Positions 21,292 to 31,401 of a stretch of 64,000 nt of DNA are shown here, in pieces (position 1 is the first letter of the stretch; each line of letters opens with the position of its first letter). The stretch is from an uncultured Woeseiaceae bacterium (GTDB lineage: Bacteria > Pseudomonadota > Gammaproteobacteria > Steroidobacterales > Woeseiaceae). Location: contig CAMYJB010000011.1 in the NCBI GenBank assembly GCA_947258565.1, forward strand, positions 62,636-126,635, written 5' to 3'. Below the pieces are notes generated by a model. That model made no database searches and was not told where the DNA came from. It worked only from the letters and a program-made list of their open reading frames with translations. Position numbers and translations under genes: made by a program.

Positions 21292-22685
21292 TGCGGGCCC
21301 GAGCGTATCTTCCCTTCGTCGTTGCCGCTCTCGGCGGCTGCACGCTCGGGCCGGACTACGAGCGGCCGGAACTCGAGACGCCCCCTGTTTACATCCAGCC
21401 GGTCGAGCAAGGTGAGAGTTTCGCGAACACGCTCTGGTGGGACTTGTTCCAGGACGAGCAGCTGCAGGATCTGATTCGCGTCGCCCTGGAGGAAAACCAG
21501 GATCTCGGCATCGCCATCGCCCGGATCGAGGAATTCAGGGCCATCCTGGGCGTGACTCGCGCCGACCAGTTCCCGACCGTCGATATCAACGCATCGGGCG
21601 GCCGCACCGACCCCAGCCAGAACACTATCCAGGGCAGCATCTCGGACGGCTTCAACGACAGTTACCGCCTGAGCGGCGATGTTTTCTTCGAGCTGGACCT
21701 TTTCGGGCGTTTGCGGCGCTCGACGGAAGCGGCACGAGGGGAACTGCTCGCCGCCGAAGAGTCCCGTCGCAGCATCACGATCAGCCTGATTGCGAACGTT
21801 GCGAGCACCTACATGTTGTTGCGCGACCTCGATGCACAGCTGGAGATCGCGCGGCGCACCGAGATAACGCGAACCGACAGCCTGGGCATCATCGAGGCGA
21901 GGTTCGAGAAAGGCACGGTACCCCGCGTCGACGTTAACCAGGCAGAGATCGAACTTGCGGTTGCCAGCGCCGCCATCGCCGCGGCGGAGAGACAGGTTGC
22001 CCAGACGGAGCATGCGCTGAGCCTGCTCCTCGGGCGCAATCCGGGGCCCATCGTCCGCGGCCTGCCGCTCGAGCAACAGGCCGTGCCGCCGGATATTCCC
22101 GCGGGCCTGCCATCGGAATTGCTGCAGCGGCGGCCTGACGTGCTCGCGTCCGAAGCGACGCTCGCAGCACAGACAGCCCGGATCGGGGTCGCAGAAGCCT
22201 TGCGGTGGCCGTCGATTTCGCTAACCGGCTCACTCGGTTTCGAGAGCCAGGAGCTGTCGACGTTGACGGACAGTGGTTCGGACTTCTGGAGCTTCGGCGG
22301 CAACATATTCGCGCCGCTGATCAACAGCGGCGCCGGCCGCGCACGCGTCGATGCCGAGATAGCACGCACCGAGCAGGCCCTGCTCACTTACGAGCAGACC
22401 GTGCAGCGCGCGTTTGCCGAGGTCGAAGATGCGCTGGTCGCGGTCCGTACCTACCGCAAGGAACACGAAGCACGCGTGCGGCAGGTCACGGCCGCTCGGA
22501 GCGCGGCTTTCCTGTCGCGAGCCCGGTACGACGGTGGCGTCACGAGTTACCTCGAGGTCCTCGACTCCGAGCGCTCGCTGTTCAGTGCCGAACTCGCCGA
22601 ATCCCAGACGCTGCGGCTCTACATAAATTCCGTGATCGAACTGTACAAAGCGCTCGGCGGCGGCTGGGTGCCAGAAGAATCCTGA
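21291..22685 (+). CDS. NodT-family outer-membrane efflux lipoprotein
   Basis: GCTLGPDYERPELETP lipobox; overlaps RND gene stop. Confidence 0.93.
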   Translation: MRARAYLPFVVAALGGCTLGPDYERPELETPPVYIQPVEQGESFANTLWWDLFQDEQLQDLIRVALEENQDLGIAIARIEEFRAILGVTRADQFPTVDINASGGRTDPSQNTIQGSISDGFNDSYRLSGDVFFELDLFGRLRRSTEAARGELLAAEESRRSITISLIANVASTYMLLRDLDAQLEIARRTEITRTDSLGIIEARFEKGTVPRVDVNQAEIELAVASAAIAAAERQVAQTEHALSLLLGRNPGPIVRGLPLEQQAVPPDIPAGLPSELLQRRPDVLASEATLAAQTARIGVAEALRWPSISLTGSLGFESQELSTLTDSGSDFWSFGGNIFAPLINSGAGRARVDAEIARTEQALLTYEQTVQRAFAEVEDALVAVRTYRKEHEARVRQVTAARSAAFLSRARYDGGVTSYLEVLDSERSLFSAELAESQTLRLYINSVIELYKALGGGWVPEES

Positions 22686-23383
22686 TCAGGCCGTCTTCAC
22701 CTTGTAGAAGATCGAGTACAGTACCGGAACGACGACCATCGTCAGCACGGTTGCGAAGCCGAGACCGAAGGCGATCGTGACCGCCATCGATACGAAGAAA
22801 GCGTCCGGGAACAACGGCGCCATGCCGAGGATCGTGGTCGCTGCGGCCATCGCCACCGGTCGGAGACGACTCACCGCGAAGTCGAGTACCGCGTCGATCG
22901 GCGACTTGTCCTGCGTACCCTTCAAGTTGATCTCGTCGATCAGCACGATAGCGTTCTTGATGAGCATGCGGGACAGGCTCATGAACCCGGGCAAGGCCAT
23001 GAAACCGAACGGTTGACCGGTTACTCCGAGGCCGACGGTCACGCCGATTACGGCGAGCGGCACCGTCAGCCAGATTATCGCGGTCTGCTTCATCGAGTTG
23101 AACAGGGCGACGGTGATCACGACCATCATCAGGAAGAACAGCGGCATGGGGCCGGCTAACGCGGCCTTCGCCTTGGCGCTGTTGCGGAATTCACCCCACC
23201 ACTCCAGGCGGTAACCCGGCGGTAATTCGATGGCTTCGATCTGGGGACGCAGGTCGTTCAGTAGCGGCGGCGCCTGCGCAGATCGAGTTCCTGCCGGGAA
23301 ACCGCTCCGCGGTCGACAATTTCCTTGTAGCGCTCGAAGAAGGAGTGATTCAGCGCGGCACTGCGCAATTGGGAAACCTTCAT
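22686..23383 (-). pseudogene. Remnant of a second RND efflux operon: MFP fragment joined to the C-terminal part of an RND pump
   Basis: MKVSQLRSAALNHSFFERYKEIVDRGAVSRQELD (MFP-like), then, after a frame change near 23280, QAPPLLNDLRPQIEAIELPPGYRLEWWGE...MPLFFLMMVVITVALFNSMKQTAII...MLIKNAIVLIDEI. Confidence 0.8.
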
Positions 23384-23519
23384 CGACTGACCTGGACTTT
23401 TTTGGTCGTTATTTTGCGGCCTGAGAAGCCTTGTGTTTGCCACAACGTACTGGCTTACTACGATGATGACAGGGCCGGCTTTTGACTTTGCCAAGTCCCT
23501 GAACGACAACGAATAAGTA

Positions 23520-24221
23520 ATGAAACCTATCGGCGAGAAACTGGCGGATCTGCAGCAGAAACCCGCTCCCTGGTACCTGGGACCGTATTTCATTCTCACA
23601 CTGGCGCTGCTCCTCAGCACGATCGTGTACCCGGTCGGGGCGGAAATCTTCGGATCCGGCCTGTTACCGATCGTCAAAACCGCGTTGCTATTGGCCTCGG
23701 TGTATGCCGTCGTAAATCACGCGTGGCTGTTTCGCCTGCTGTTGATTCTCATCGTACCAATCCTGAGCGGCAATTGGCTTGTCGACCCGTATGACGACAA
23801 TGAGATCCTTGACTTGATTACGTCGCTCTCAACCAATGCGTTCCTGTTTTCCGTCCTGATCGCCGTATTTGCCGACGTGATCCGAAGCAACCGTGTTACG
23901 GCGGATACGATTTTCGGTGCAGTAGCCGTCTACCTGTTGTTCGGGGTCGTCATGGCGATGTTGTTCCATTTCCTGAACAACCTTGATCCGGGTTCCGTCA
24001 TTGCCAGCGTCGGAGAAGCGACTACTGTCATCGAGCGTTACGATCAGTTCGGCGACATCCTTTATTTCAGCTTTGTTACGCTGACGTCGGTGGGCTATGG
24101 TGACCTGACACCGATCGCCGCACCCGCGCGTAGCCTGGCCATGTTCGAAGGCGTCGTCGGCCAGCTGTACCTGGCGATACTGATCGCCCGGCTCGTCGGC
24201 ATACATGTCGCACAGGAGTAA
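23520..24221 (+). CDS. Two-TM potassium channel family protein
   Basis: TLTSVGYGDLTPI selectivity filter, multiple TM segments. Confidence 0.9.
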   Translation: MKPIGEKLADLQQKPAPWYLGPYFILTLALLLSTIVYPVGAEIFGSGLLPIVKTALLLASVYAVVNHAWLFRLLLILIVPILSGNWLVDPYDDNEILDLITSLSTNAFLFSVLIAVFADVIRSNRVTADTIFGAVAVYLLFGVVMAMLFHFLNNLDPGSVIASVGEATTVIERYDQFGDILYFSFVTLTSVGYGDLTPIAAPARSLAMFEGVVGQLYLAILIARLVGIHVAQE

Positions 24222-24224
24222 CAA

Positions 24225-25136
24225 GTGACCAAGGCAATACGGCTGATCCTCGGCAGCGGCGGCGCCCGCGGGCTGGCCCATATCGGCGCGATCCGCGAGA
24301 TCGAAAAGCGAGGCTACGAAATCAAGTCCGTTATCGGCTGCTCCGTGGGTGCAATCGTCGGCGGCTATTATTGCGCCGGGAAGCTCGACAGGTTCGAAGA
24401 ATGGGTGTGCAGCCTGAGCGAATGGGACGTCGTGCGATTCATGGATTTTTCGCTTTTTTCCAAGAACGGCATCATGAAGGGCGATCTCCTCACGGATACG
24501 ATGCGCGAACTCGTCGGCGAGCAGCGTATCGAAGACCTGCCGATTTCGTTTGCCGCGGTTGCGACGAACCTGAACGATCACAAGGAAGTCTGGCTGACCA
24601 GGGGAGACCTGTTCGACGCCATCCGTGCATCAATGGCGATACCAGGCCTCATGACGCCGAAAGAAATCGATGGCAAGACGCTCGTGGACGGCGGCCTGCT
24701 GAATCCCCTGCCCGGTGCACCGACGTATCTCGATGGCACGCAGTTCACCATTGCCGTCAGCCTCGCGGGAAGAGACGTCGATCAGCCTTTCGGCCCCAAC
24801 CCGCCGGAGCCGAATGAAAGCCCCATCGACCGGTACCGGAAATCGATCGATGAATTTCTCGGCTCCATCCAGGACAAGCTGGGTCTGGAACCGAAGAAGC
24901 AGAAAGAGGTGAAGGAAGAACTCGGCGTCTCGGGCGTCATGCTCGAAGCATTCGACGCGATGCAGCAAACCATTGCCCGCTATCGGCTTGCCGCCTATCC
25001 GCCCGACGTCCTGATCGAGATTCCGAACAATGTTTGCCGGACGCTCGAAGTCTACAAGGCCCGGCAGCTGATCCACGCCGGTGAGCACTGGGCCCGCGAG
25101 GCGTTCGAGCACCACGCACACCTGGCGGAAAATTGA
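24225..25136 (+). CDS. Patatin-like phospholipase, GTG start
   Basis: GSGGARGLAHIG oxyanion loop, GCSVGAIVGG nucleophile elbow, DGGLLNPLP catalytic Asp. Confidence 0.92.
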   Translation: MTKAIRLILGSGGARGLAHIGAIREIEKRGYEIKSVIGCSVGAIVGGYYCAGKLDRFEEWVCSLSEWDVVRFMDFSLFSKNGIMKGDLLTDTMRELVGEQRIEDLPISFAAVATNLNDHKEVWLTRGDLFDAIRASMAIPGLMTPKEIDGKTLVDGGLLNPLPGAPTYLDGTQFTIAVSLAGRDVDQPFGPNPPEPNESPIDRYRKSIDEFLGSIQDKLGLEPKKQKEVKEELGVSGVMLEAFDAMQQTIARYRLAAYPPDVLIEIPNNVCRTLEVYKARQLIHAGEHWAREAFEHHAHLAEN

Positions 25137-25211
25137 GTTTTACACAAACTTACAGTTTCCCGCGGTAGAATCCGGCGCCGTGACAAATGCTCAACGTTCC
25201 AGGGGATCTTC

Positions 25212-26900
25212 ATGCTTCGTCGATTATTGCGAGCCGTCGCTGTCGGGGCGCTTGTTCTGCCAGCCACGGCGCTTTCTGCCGAGCCACCGAAACTGATCCT
25301 GCAGATCACGGTCGACCAGCTGCGCGGTGACTTGCCCACGCGCTACTACGACAGGCTCGGGGACGGCGGCTTCCGCTATCTCTGGGAGCGGGGCGTCGTC
25401 TATCGCAACGCCCATCATGCCCACGCCAACACGGAGACCATCGTCGGGCACACGACGCTCGCAACCGGCGCGTATCCGTCGGGGCACGGCATGGTGGGTA
25501 ACCTGTGGTTCGACCGCGAGAGCGGGTTCACGACCTACAACGTCGAGGATGCCGCTTATCCCCTGCTGACGAAGGGCGCCGACGTCGACGAGGACACCGA
25601 GATCGACCCGACGCAACGAGCGGCGCGCAGCGAAGGCCGTTCGCCCGCCGCAATTCTCGTGTCGACGTTCTCCGACGAACTCAGGAGCAGCACGAACGGC
25701 GAGGCAAAGGTGGTTGGCGTGTCGGTCAAGGATCGCGGCGCGATCTCGATGGCCGGTCATTCGGGCACGGCCTACTGGTTCTCGAAAGCCAGCGGCGAGT
25801 TCGTTACCAGCAAGTACTACCTCGACGAGTATCCCGGCTGGGTGACCAAATTCAACGAGGCACGGCCGGCGCAGGCATTCGCGAATACCCGCTGGACACT
25901 GTTGCACGACCGGGACAGCTACCTGTTTGGCGACTCCGATGACCGTGAGTGGGAGACCGACGTCGCGGGATTCGGCCGCACTTTCCCGCATGCCTTCGGC
26001 GACGGCACCAGCCGCTATTTCACGACCTGGCTGACGCTGAGCCCGGCCGGCGATAGGCTCGTGCTGGACTTCGCGAAAGAGGCGCTCGTCAACGAGCAGC
26101 TCGGTTCTGACGAGGTTACGGATTACCTGAGCGTGAGCTTCTCGTCGACCGACTACGTCGGGCACGTATTCGGCCCATCGAGCCTGGAAGGCGAAGACAA
26201 CATCCTGCAGCTCGATCGCACGCTGGCCGACCTGTTTGCCTTCGTGGACGAACACGTGGGGCTCGACAATACCCTGATCGTGCTCTCGGCTGACCACGGC
26301 GGGCCGGACACGCCGGGCTACCTGAACTCGCTCGGCATCCCCGCGGGCTACGTCGAGCCCGAAAGCTGGGACAAGGAAGCCGCGATCACCCGCATCAAGG
26401 AGCGCTTCGGCATCAAGGACGAACTGATCGCGACCTACTCACACCCGTACCTGTATTTCAGCACAGACGTGAAGAACAACCGCAAGATCGACCAGCAGGC
26501 GCTCGAAGCGGCCGTGGTTGAAGAGCTGATGAAGTTCCCGGGCGTATCTCTGGCCGTTTCCAGCACGGCGCTGCGCAAGGGGAATGCCGCCGACACGCCG
26601 CTGATGCGCGCCGTGAAACACAACTTCCATGCCAAGCGCTCGGGCGATGTGTTCATCGTGTTCGAACCGAACTGGTTCATCAACGATTTCGAGGGACTCA
26701 TCGTCGCCTCGACGCACGGCTCGCCGTGGAATTACGACACCTTTGTGCCGATCGTGTTCGCGGGTGCGGGACTCGAGCCGTCGGTTATCGACCGGCGCGT
26801 GCTGACCGTGGATATCGCGGCGACGCTCGCCGCTTACCTCGGCATCAAGGCGCCGTCAGGGGCTGTGGGCAATCCACTCAGAGAAGTCGTCGGGAACTGA
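25212..26900 (+). CDS. Alkaline phosphatase family protein (PafA-like)
   Basis: ILQITVDQLRGDLPTRY, HTTLATGAYPSGHGMVGN, LSADHGGPDTP. Confidence 0.88.
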   Translation: MLRRLLRAVAVGALVLPATALSAEPPKLILQITVDQLRGDLPTRYYDRLGDGGFRYLWERGVVYRNAHHAHANTETIVGHTTLATGAYPSGHGMVGNLWFDRESGFTTYNVEDAAYPLLTKGADVDEDTEIDPTQRAARSEGRSPAAILVSTFSDELRSSTNGEAKVVGVSVKDRGAISMAGHSGTAYWFSKASGEFVTSKYYLDEYPGWVTKFNEARPAQAFANTRWTLLHDRDSYLFGDSDDREWETDVAGFGRTFPHAFGDGTSRYFTTWLTLSPAGDRLVLDFAKEALVNEQLGSDEVTDYLSVSFSSTDYVGHVFGPSSLEGEDNILQLDRTLADLFAFVDEHVGLDNTLIVLSADHGGPDTPGYLNSLGIPAGYVEPESWDKEAAITRIKERFGIKDELIATYSHPYLYFSTDVKNNRKIDQQALEAAVVEELMKFPGVSLAVSSTALRKGNAADTPLMRAVKHNFHAKRSGDVFIVFEPNWFINDFEGLIVASTHGSPWNYDTFVPIVFAGAGLEPSVIDRRVLTVDIAATLAAYLGIKAPSGAVGNPLREVVGN

Positions 26901-26936
26901 CCTCCGCTCGCCGAAACCTCTTGCGTGGCTTTTGTA

Positions 26937-27932
26937 TCAGCGGCGGCTCGCTTCCGAATGGAAAAACTTGTACTTGAACAGCGCCTCGGGGCCGTGACAG
27001 TCGGCGCAGAGCGGCTCCACGAACTCGGGCATCCTCAGGTGCAGGCCCTTCAGATCACCCGGACGGCCCTCGGCAACCTCCCGGTGCACGTCGTGGCAGG
27101 TTCCGCAGCCGATGTTGCCCACACGCGCCTGCCGCCCATGCTTGTCGAAGACTGGCATCTCGCCCGGAGTGTTCGAGAATATCGTGCCTCGAATGTCCTG
27201 CGACCAGGCAACGATCTGCGGCGGATGCTCGCCCGGGTTCGGCGCATCGTCGTGGCAGCTCCGGCAAAGACGGTCCATCGGCAGCTCCGCCTCGCCGAGA
27301 TCGCGCGCCCACATCAATGGCCAGTCCGAGCCGTGTGACGCGTGGCAATAGCCGCAGGTGCCGCGCTTCTCGAAGTCCTTGTTGCGGCGGCCGCCCTTAT
27401 CATGCGCGCTGCCTTCGATGGCCAGTTGCTCGGTATGGCAGGCCGTGCAGATGTTGCCGCCGCCGGCGGACTGGCGCATGAACGGCTCGACCTTGGTCGG
27501 CGCGCCTTCGGCTTCGCTGAGGTGCGCGGAATGGCAGGTCCCACAGTACACGTTGCCGTCCTCGTTGAGTGGGAATTCCGGCGAGCCGTCCAGCTCCGAT
27601 ATCGTCATGTCGGCCGGTGGCGGCATCCCCAGGCGGTGTCCGCGGTAGCCGCCTTCCCACATCGCCCGTGAATCCATGACGTAACCGTCATGACAGGAGA
27701 AACACATGGCCGGGGAGCTGGCGACATCCTGCTTGCCCGTCGGTAACTCGGGGAATTCCTCGACCGGCGTCACCGGGTTGGCGCGGCGGCCCTTGAAGTC
27801 ACGGATCTTCATGGGGTGGCAGGCAGCGCAGTCGAACTGGTCTGCGGCCTCTTCGGCAAGCGTGACCTCCTGGGATGGCAGCAACACGAGGATCAGGCCC
27901 GCGGCAGCGAAGAATGCGCGAAGTGCGTTCAT
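26937..27932 (-). CDS. Octaheme c-type cytochrome
   Basis: Signal peptide plus 8 CXXCH (CAACH, CFSCH, CGTCH, CTACH, CGYCH, CRSCH, CGTCH, CADCH). Confidence 0.93.
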   Translation of the reverse strand: MNALRAFFAAAGLILVLLPSQEVTLAEEAADQFDCAACHPMKIRDFKGRRANPVTPVEEFPELPTGKQDVASSPAMCFSCHDGYVMDSRAMWEGGYRGHRLGMPPPADMTISELDGSPEFPLNEDGNVYCGTCHSAHLSEAEGAPTKVEPFMRQSAGGGNICTACHTEQLAIEGSAHDKGGRRNKDFEKRGTCGYCHASHGSDWPLMWARDLGEAELPMDRLCRSCHDDAPNPGEHPPQIVAWSQDIRGTIFSNTPGEMPVFDKHGRQARVGNIGCGTCHDVHREVAEGRPGDLKGLHLRMPEFVEPLCADCHGPEALFKYKFFHSEASRR

Positions 27933-28876
27933 TCCGCGGCCTCATCTTCCGGTGCGGGCGGTGGAGGCGCCTGCGGCTCGAGGATCGCGACCTTGCCCGC
28001 CAGCATCTGGGTAACGTAGAGGCGTTCGCCTGCGGCCGCGAGACCGACCGGGGTATCGTATACGGTCGCCGTGCCGTCATCGCCAATAACGTACGCGAAC
28101 TCACCATCCGGGTTGAAGACCTGCACGACACCGAGGAAGCTGTCCGAGACGTAGATGTTGCCCACATCGTCGACGGCGACACCCTTGGGACGGTAGAAAT
28201 TGCCGGCCTTGCCGCCGAGCTTGCCGATCGTGAGCAGGTGGTTGCCTGCCGCATCAAACTTCTGAACGCGGGCATTGATCACGTCAACGACGTAGACGTT
28301 GCCTGCTGCGTCGATGTCGATGGTCGCGGGATAAATGAACTGGCCATCTTCCTCGCCTTCCCCACCCCAGGCGCGCAGGAACTCGCCCTTGTTCGAGAAG
28401 ACGACGACCTGGTGCGTGTTGTTGGAGGTAATGAAGAGTTCCCGGCCCCTGGGCCCGACCGCGACGTCGACAGGAACGACGCTCTCGCTTTCTGCCTCGA
28501 GCTCGAACGCCCTTCGCGGGCTTCCCTTGGCATCGAACATGACGATGCGTTCGTTGCCTTTGTCCGCAATCCAGACTTCGCCCTTGGCACTTACGCCGAT
28601 GCCCAGCGGATTCATGAGCTGGCCCTCTTCATCGCCCATCATGCCGAGCGAGGTAATGCGAGTGCCGGACGCGTCGAAGACCGCGACCTGGTGGTTGCCG
28701 CTGTCGACGACGTAGGTCTGGCCGTCGCTCGCGATCGCGACGTCGGAGGGCATCAGCAACAGTTCGAGTTGGGCCGCCTGGTTCGGCGCGCCCGTCGGCA
28801 TGTCGGCGGCCAAAACGATGGACGATAGCAGCAGGCCAGTTAACGCCAGGCCATTGATGAGTTGTTTACTTTTCAT
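27929..28876 (-). CDS. NHL-repeat (six-bladed beta-propeller) protein
   Basis: Repeated RPKGVAVDDVGNIYVSDSFLGVVQVF-type blades; signal peptide; overlaps neighbouring starts/stops. Confidence 0.9.
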   Translation of the reverse strand: MKSKQLINGLALTGLLLSSIVLAADMPTGAPNQAAQLELLLMPSDVAIASDGQTYVVDSGNHQVAVFDASGTRITSLGMMGDEEGQLMNPLGIGVSAKGEVWIADKGNERIVMFDAKGSPRRAFELEAESESVVPVDVAVGPRGRELFITSNNTHQVVVFSNKGEFLRAWGGEGEEDGQFIYPATIDIDAAGNVYVVDVINARVQKFDAAGNHLLTIGKLGGKAGNFYRPKGVAVDDVGNIYVSDSFLGVVQVFNPDGEFAYVIGDDGTATVYDTPVGLAAAGERLYVTQMLAGKVAILEPQAPPPPAPEDEAAE

Positions 28877-29750
28877 GGCACGCCTGGCAGATATCGTCTG
28901 CCCTCAGCCTGTGCTCGGGTTGCTGAGCAACCGGGCCGCCTTCGAATTCGTGGGGGTCATGGCAGGTGCCGCAATAGATCTCTCCGTTATAAGGGCTTAG
29001 CGGCAGACTCGCGCCCGTTGCCGCCTGCCATCTTTCGATCTTCCCAAATACGTCAACCGATGGTCTTACAAGGTGTACCCAGCCCTCTGCTTGCGCACCA
29101 AAGGACACCCCTGTCGGGTGCGGCTTCACGTCGTGACAGCCGCGGCACATGTCATTGAGGTCGAGCTGCATATTGAACGATACGCGGATTGCTTTGGTGT
29201 CGTCAGGTTCCGGAACACCGATATGACACAACGGGCAAGTGGCTTTCGGCGGATCACCGGCCGCACCATTGTGAGGATTCAGGGCAACGTATTCCGATTC
29301 TCCGTGGCACTTGAAGCAATAATCCTCGGTGTAGTGTGAGGTCCGGTCGCGCAAGAATCCACGATTTTGCAGCCTGAAATGCGGTTTCGGTCGCTCGCAC
29401 TGGTGGACAAGGTCGTGACAGGTCGAGCAGACGACCTCTCCATCCTTAAGCGACGACTGAAGGCTCTCCGCGATCGTCAAACTGCCCGCCGAAATGCCCG
29501 ATGAGTGCCTGCAAGACAGGGCGTCGCCACGACTGCCGTGACAGCTTTCGCACAACGCTTCCGCGTCGGCGGCCTTGAGATTGACAACGCCTTTGGCTGG
29601 AGCCGCCCCCACATGGCAAGCCTCGCATCCGCTGGCAGTCCAGTGCGGACTTGCATTGGCATCGTCCTGTGCCGACACAGGGAAAGACAAGAAAATCGCA
29701 GCGACCAGCGCAGTCCCCGCTAGTCCGAGATGTCTAGTTCTGATAATCAA
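28866..29750 (-). CDS. Octaheme c-type cytochrome
   Basis: 8 CXXCH (CEACH, CESCH, CSTCH, CFKCH, CPLCH, CRGCH, CGTCH, CQACH), signal peptide. Confidence 0.92.
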   Translation of the reverse strand: MIIRTRHLGLAGTALVAAIFLSFPVSAQDDANASPHWTASGCEACHVGAAPAKGVVNLKAADAEALCESCHGSRGDALSCRHSSGISAGSLTIAESLQSSLKDGEVVCSTCHDLVHQCERPKPHFRLQNRGFLRDRTSHYTEDYCFKCHGESEYVALNPHNGAAGDPPKATCPLCHIGVPEPDDTKAIRVSFNMQLDLNDMCRGCHDVKPHPTGVSFGAQAEGWVHLVRPSVDVFGKIERWQAATGASLPLSPYNGEIYCGTCHDPHEFEGGPVAQQPEHRLRADDICQACHEK

Positions 29751-31401
29751 AATTGTTATGGTCCTCGCCGTGGCATTCGAGATAGCAGGTTCCCGCGAAC
29801 TGGCCCTGGTCCTCGAAGCGCAGATCGCCGTTGCCGCGCGGGAATACGATCGTTGTGTCGAAGTTGATCAGGTTCGAATTATTTGTCGAGTTACCCTGCG
29901 TCGAACTGATGCCGTGCGGGTCGTGACAAATGTGTTTGTCGTGCTCCTTGAAGCTGTCATCGCCCAGGATGCTGGATTCACTGTGGCAGTTGTAGCACAG
30001 CTGGTACGCCGCGGTGCTCTCCTGCGTGTTGTCAGCAGTCTCGTACCGGTCTACCAGTATCGGCTCGAAGGTCGAGCCATGCGGCCCTTCAGGCCCGTTG
30101 CCTCCGGCACTGCTCGCATTATTCGAATTGTGGCAATCGCCGCACGTGATGACCGACTGCTCTGTCAACGGGGGGATCAGGCTCGGCACGTTGTTATTGC
30201 TCCCGGGAGAACCAATCGGATGGAACGACGGGTTCGTCGCCTGAATCTCGAGGCGGACATTCGTCTGTTCGTGCTGCCGAGGCGTACGGGATGCGGGCCT
30301 GCCGGGACTGTCGCCGTGGCAGCGCAGGCAAATTTCGTAGGTGTTGTTGGCTGCGCTGACCTCGGTACCGGCCAGGTTAACACCGCGTACGTTGGCCGGC
30401 GTGTCGCCAGGCAGACGCGCCGAGTTTGTCGCATGCGCATTGTGGCAATCCGAGCACTCCACGTGGCGAGTGTCGACGACGGCCGGCTCAGCCGGGTCAT
30501 GCACCCCCGTGTTATCCGCAATACCGTGCCGGAAAGCCTTGTTGAATTCTGCTTCGATATCGTCCGCCGCAACATTGCCGTTGTGGCACGCGAGGCAGTT
30601 ATCTTCTTCAATCGCATGGTTCAGAAGACGCGGACCACCTGTCGCAAGGTGTGGCTGATGGCAACTGCCGCACGCATTCTCACTCACCGTCACCAGGTTG
30701 CTGTTCGGCCAGGGATCGGGTGGCTGGTTGTTCCAGGTCGCACCCGACTGGCTATGCGAGGTCTGCGACCAGCCGGTCTTCAGGTGGCATGTCGTGCACA
30801 GCTGCGAGCCCACGTTCGGCATGATGAGAAAGCCGCCGAAGTCATTGCTATGGGCGTCGTGGCAGGCGGTGCACTGCAACTGGTTACCGCCTTCGAGTAT
30901 GACGCTTGACGGCAGCGCGGAAGGTGCCTGCAGCTCGCCGTTCTGGGATGCGAGCGAGCCCGTGTAGGCAAACGAGACAGGATGGTCGTGCGTGAGATCG
31001 GTGCCGATCAGGCCTTCCCCAGGGGGCATCGTCGTTACGCCACCCGACATCGCAATATCGTTCGGCTGGCTGACGATCTCGCCCAGTGCGATCGTGCCAT
31101 CGTGACAGCTCAGGCACATCAGCGAATGCCCGGTCGGCTGCCCGGGTTGCGCCACCGCGGTAGAACTCGTATACGGCACGTAGGCTGCGGAAGGCGTATT
31201 TCGATTCCACTGGGGCGTTGTCGAACTCGAGGAATGCGAGGTGTGGCAGAAGATGCAGACCCGGTCCTCTGCGGCCGCCGTCACGTTCCCCGGGCCCGCC
31301 ACCGACAGATTGTGCGACGTATTGACGATGCTGCCGGCCTGCGCAGAGACGATGGCCATGATTCCCATGAGCAATGACAATAACCGCAGGACCTGCATCA
31401 T
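29734..31401 (-). CDS. Multiheme c-type cytochrome (10 CXXCH + one CX3CH + one KHICH)
   Basis: CIFCH, CLSCH, CTACH, CTTCH, CGSCH, CLACH, CSDCH, CLRCH, CGDCH, CYNCH, then KHICH and CYLECH; signal peptide. Confidence 0.93.
   Translation of the reverse strand: MMQVLRLLSLLMGIMAIVSAQAGSIVNTSHNLSVAGPGNVTAAAEDRVCIFCHTSHSSSSTTPQWNRNTPSAAYVPYTSSTAVAQPGQPTGHSLMCLSCHDGTIALGEIVSQPNDIAMSGGVTTMPPGEGLIGTDLTHDHPVSFAYTGSLASQNGELQAPSALPSSVILEGGNQLQCTACHDAHSNDFGGFLIMPNVGSQLCTTCHLKTGWSQTSHSQSGATWNNQPPDPWPNSNLVTVSENACGSCHQPHLATGGPRLLNHAIEEDNCLACHNGNVAADDIEAEFNKAFRHGIADNTGVHDPAEPAVVDTRHVECSDCHNAHATNSARLPGDTPANVRGVNLAGTEVSAANNTYEICLRCHGDSPGRPASRTPRQHEQTNVRLEIQATNPSFHPIGSPGSNNNVPSLIPPLTEQSVITCGDCHNSNNASSAGGNGPEGPHGSTFEPILVDRYETADNTQESTAAYQLCYNCHSESSILGDDSFKEHDKHICHDPHGISSTQGNSTNNSNLINFDTTIVFPRGNGDLRFEDQGQFAGTCYLECHGEDHNNFDYQN

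Noticed and set aside
20916-22076. 386-aa minus-strand ORF
   Set aside because: Shadow of RND pump and NodT-family genes.
25224-26297. 357-aa minus-strand ORF
   Set aside because: Shadow of the alkaline phosphatase gene.
29575-30909. 444-aa plus-strand ORF
   Set aside because: Antisense to two multiheme cytochrome genes with clear signal peptides and CXXCH motifs.
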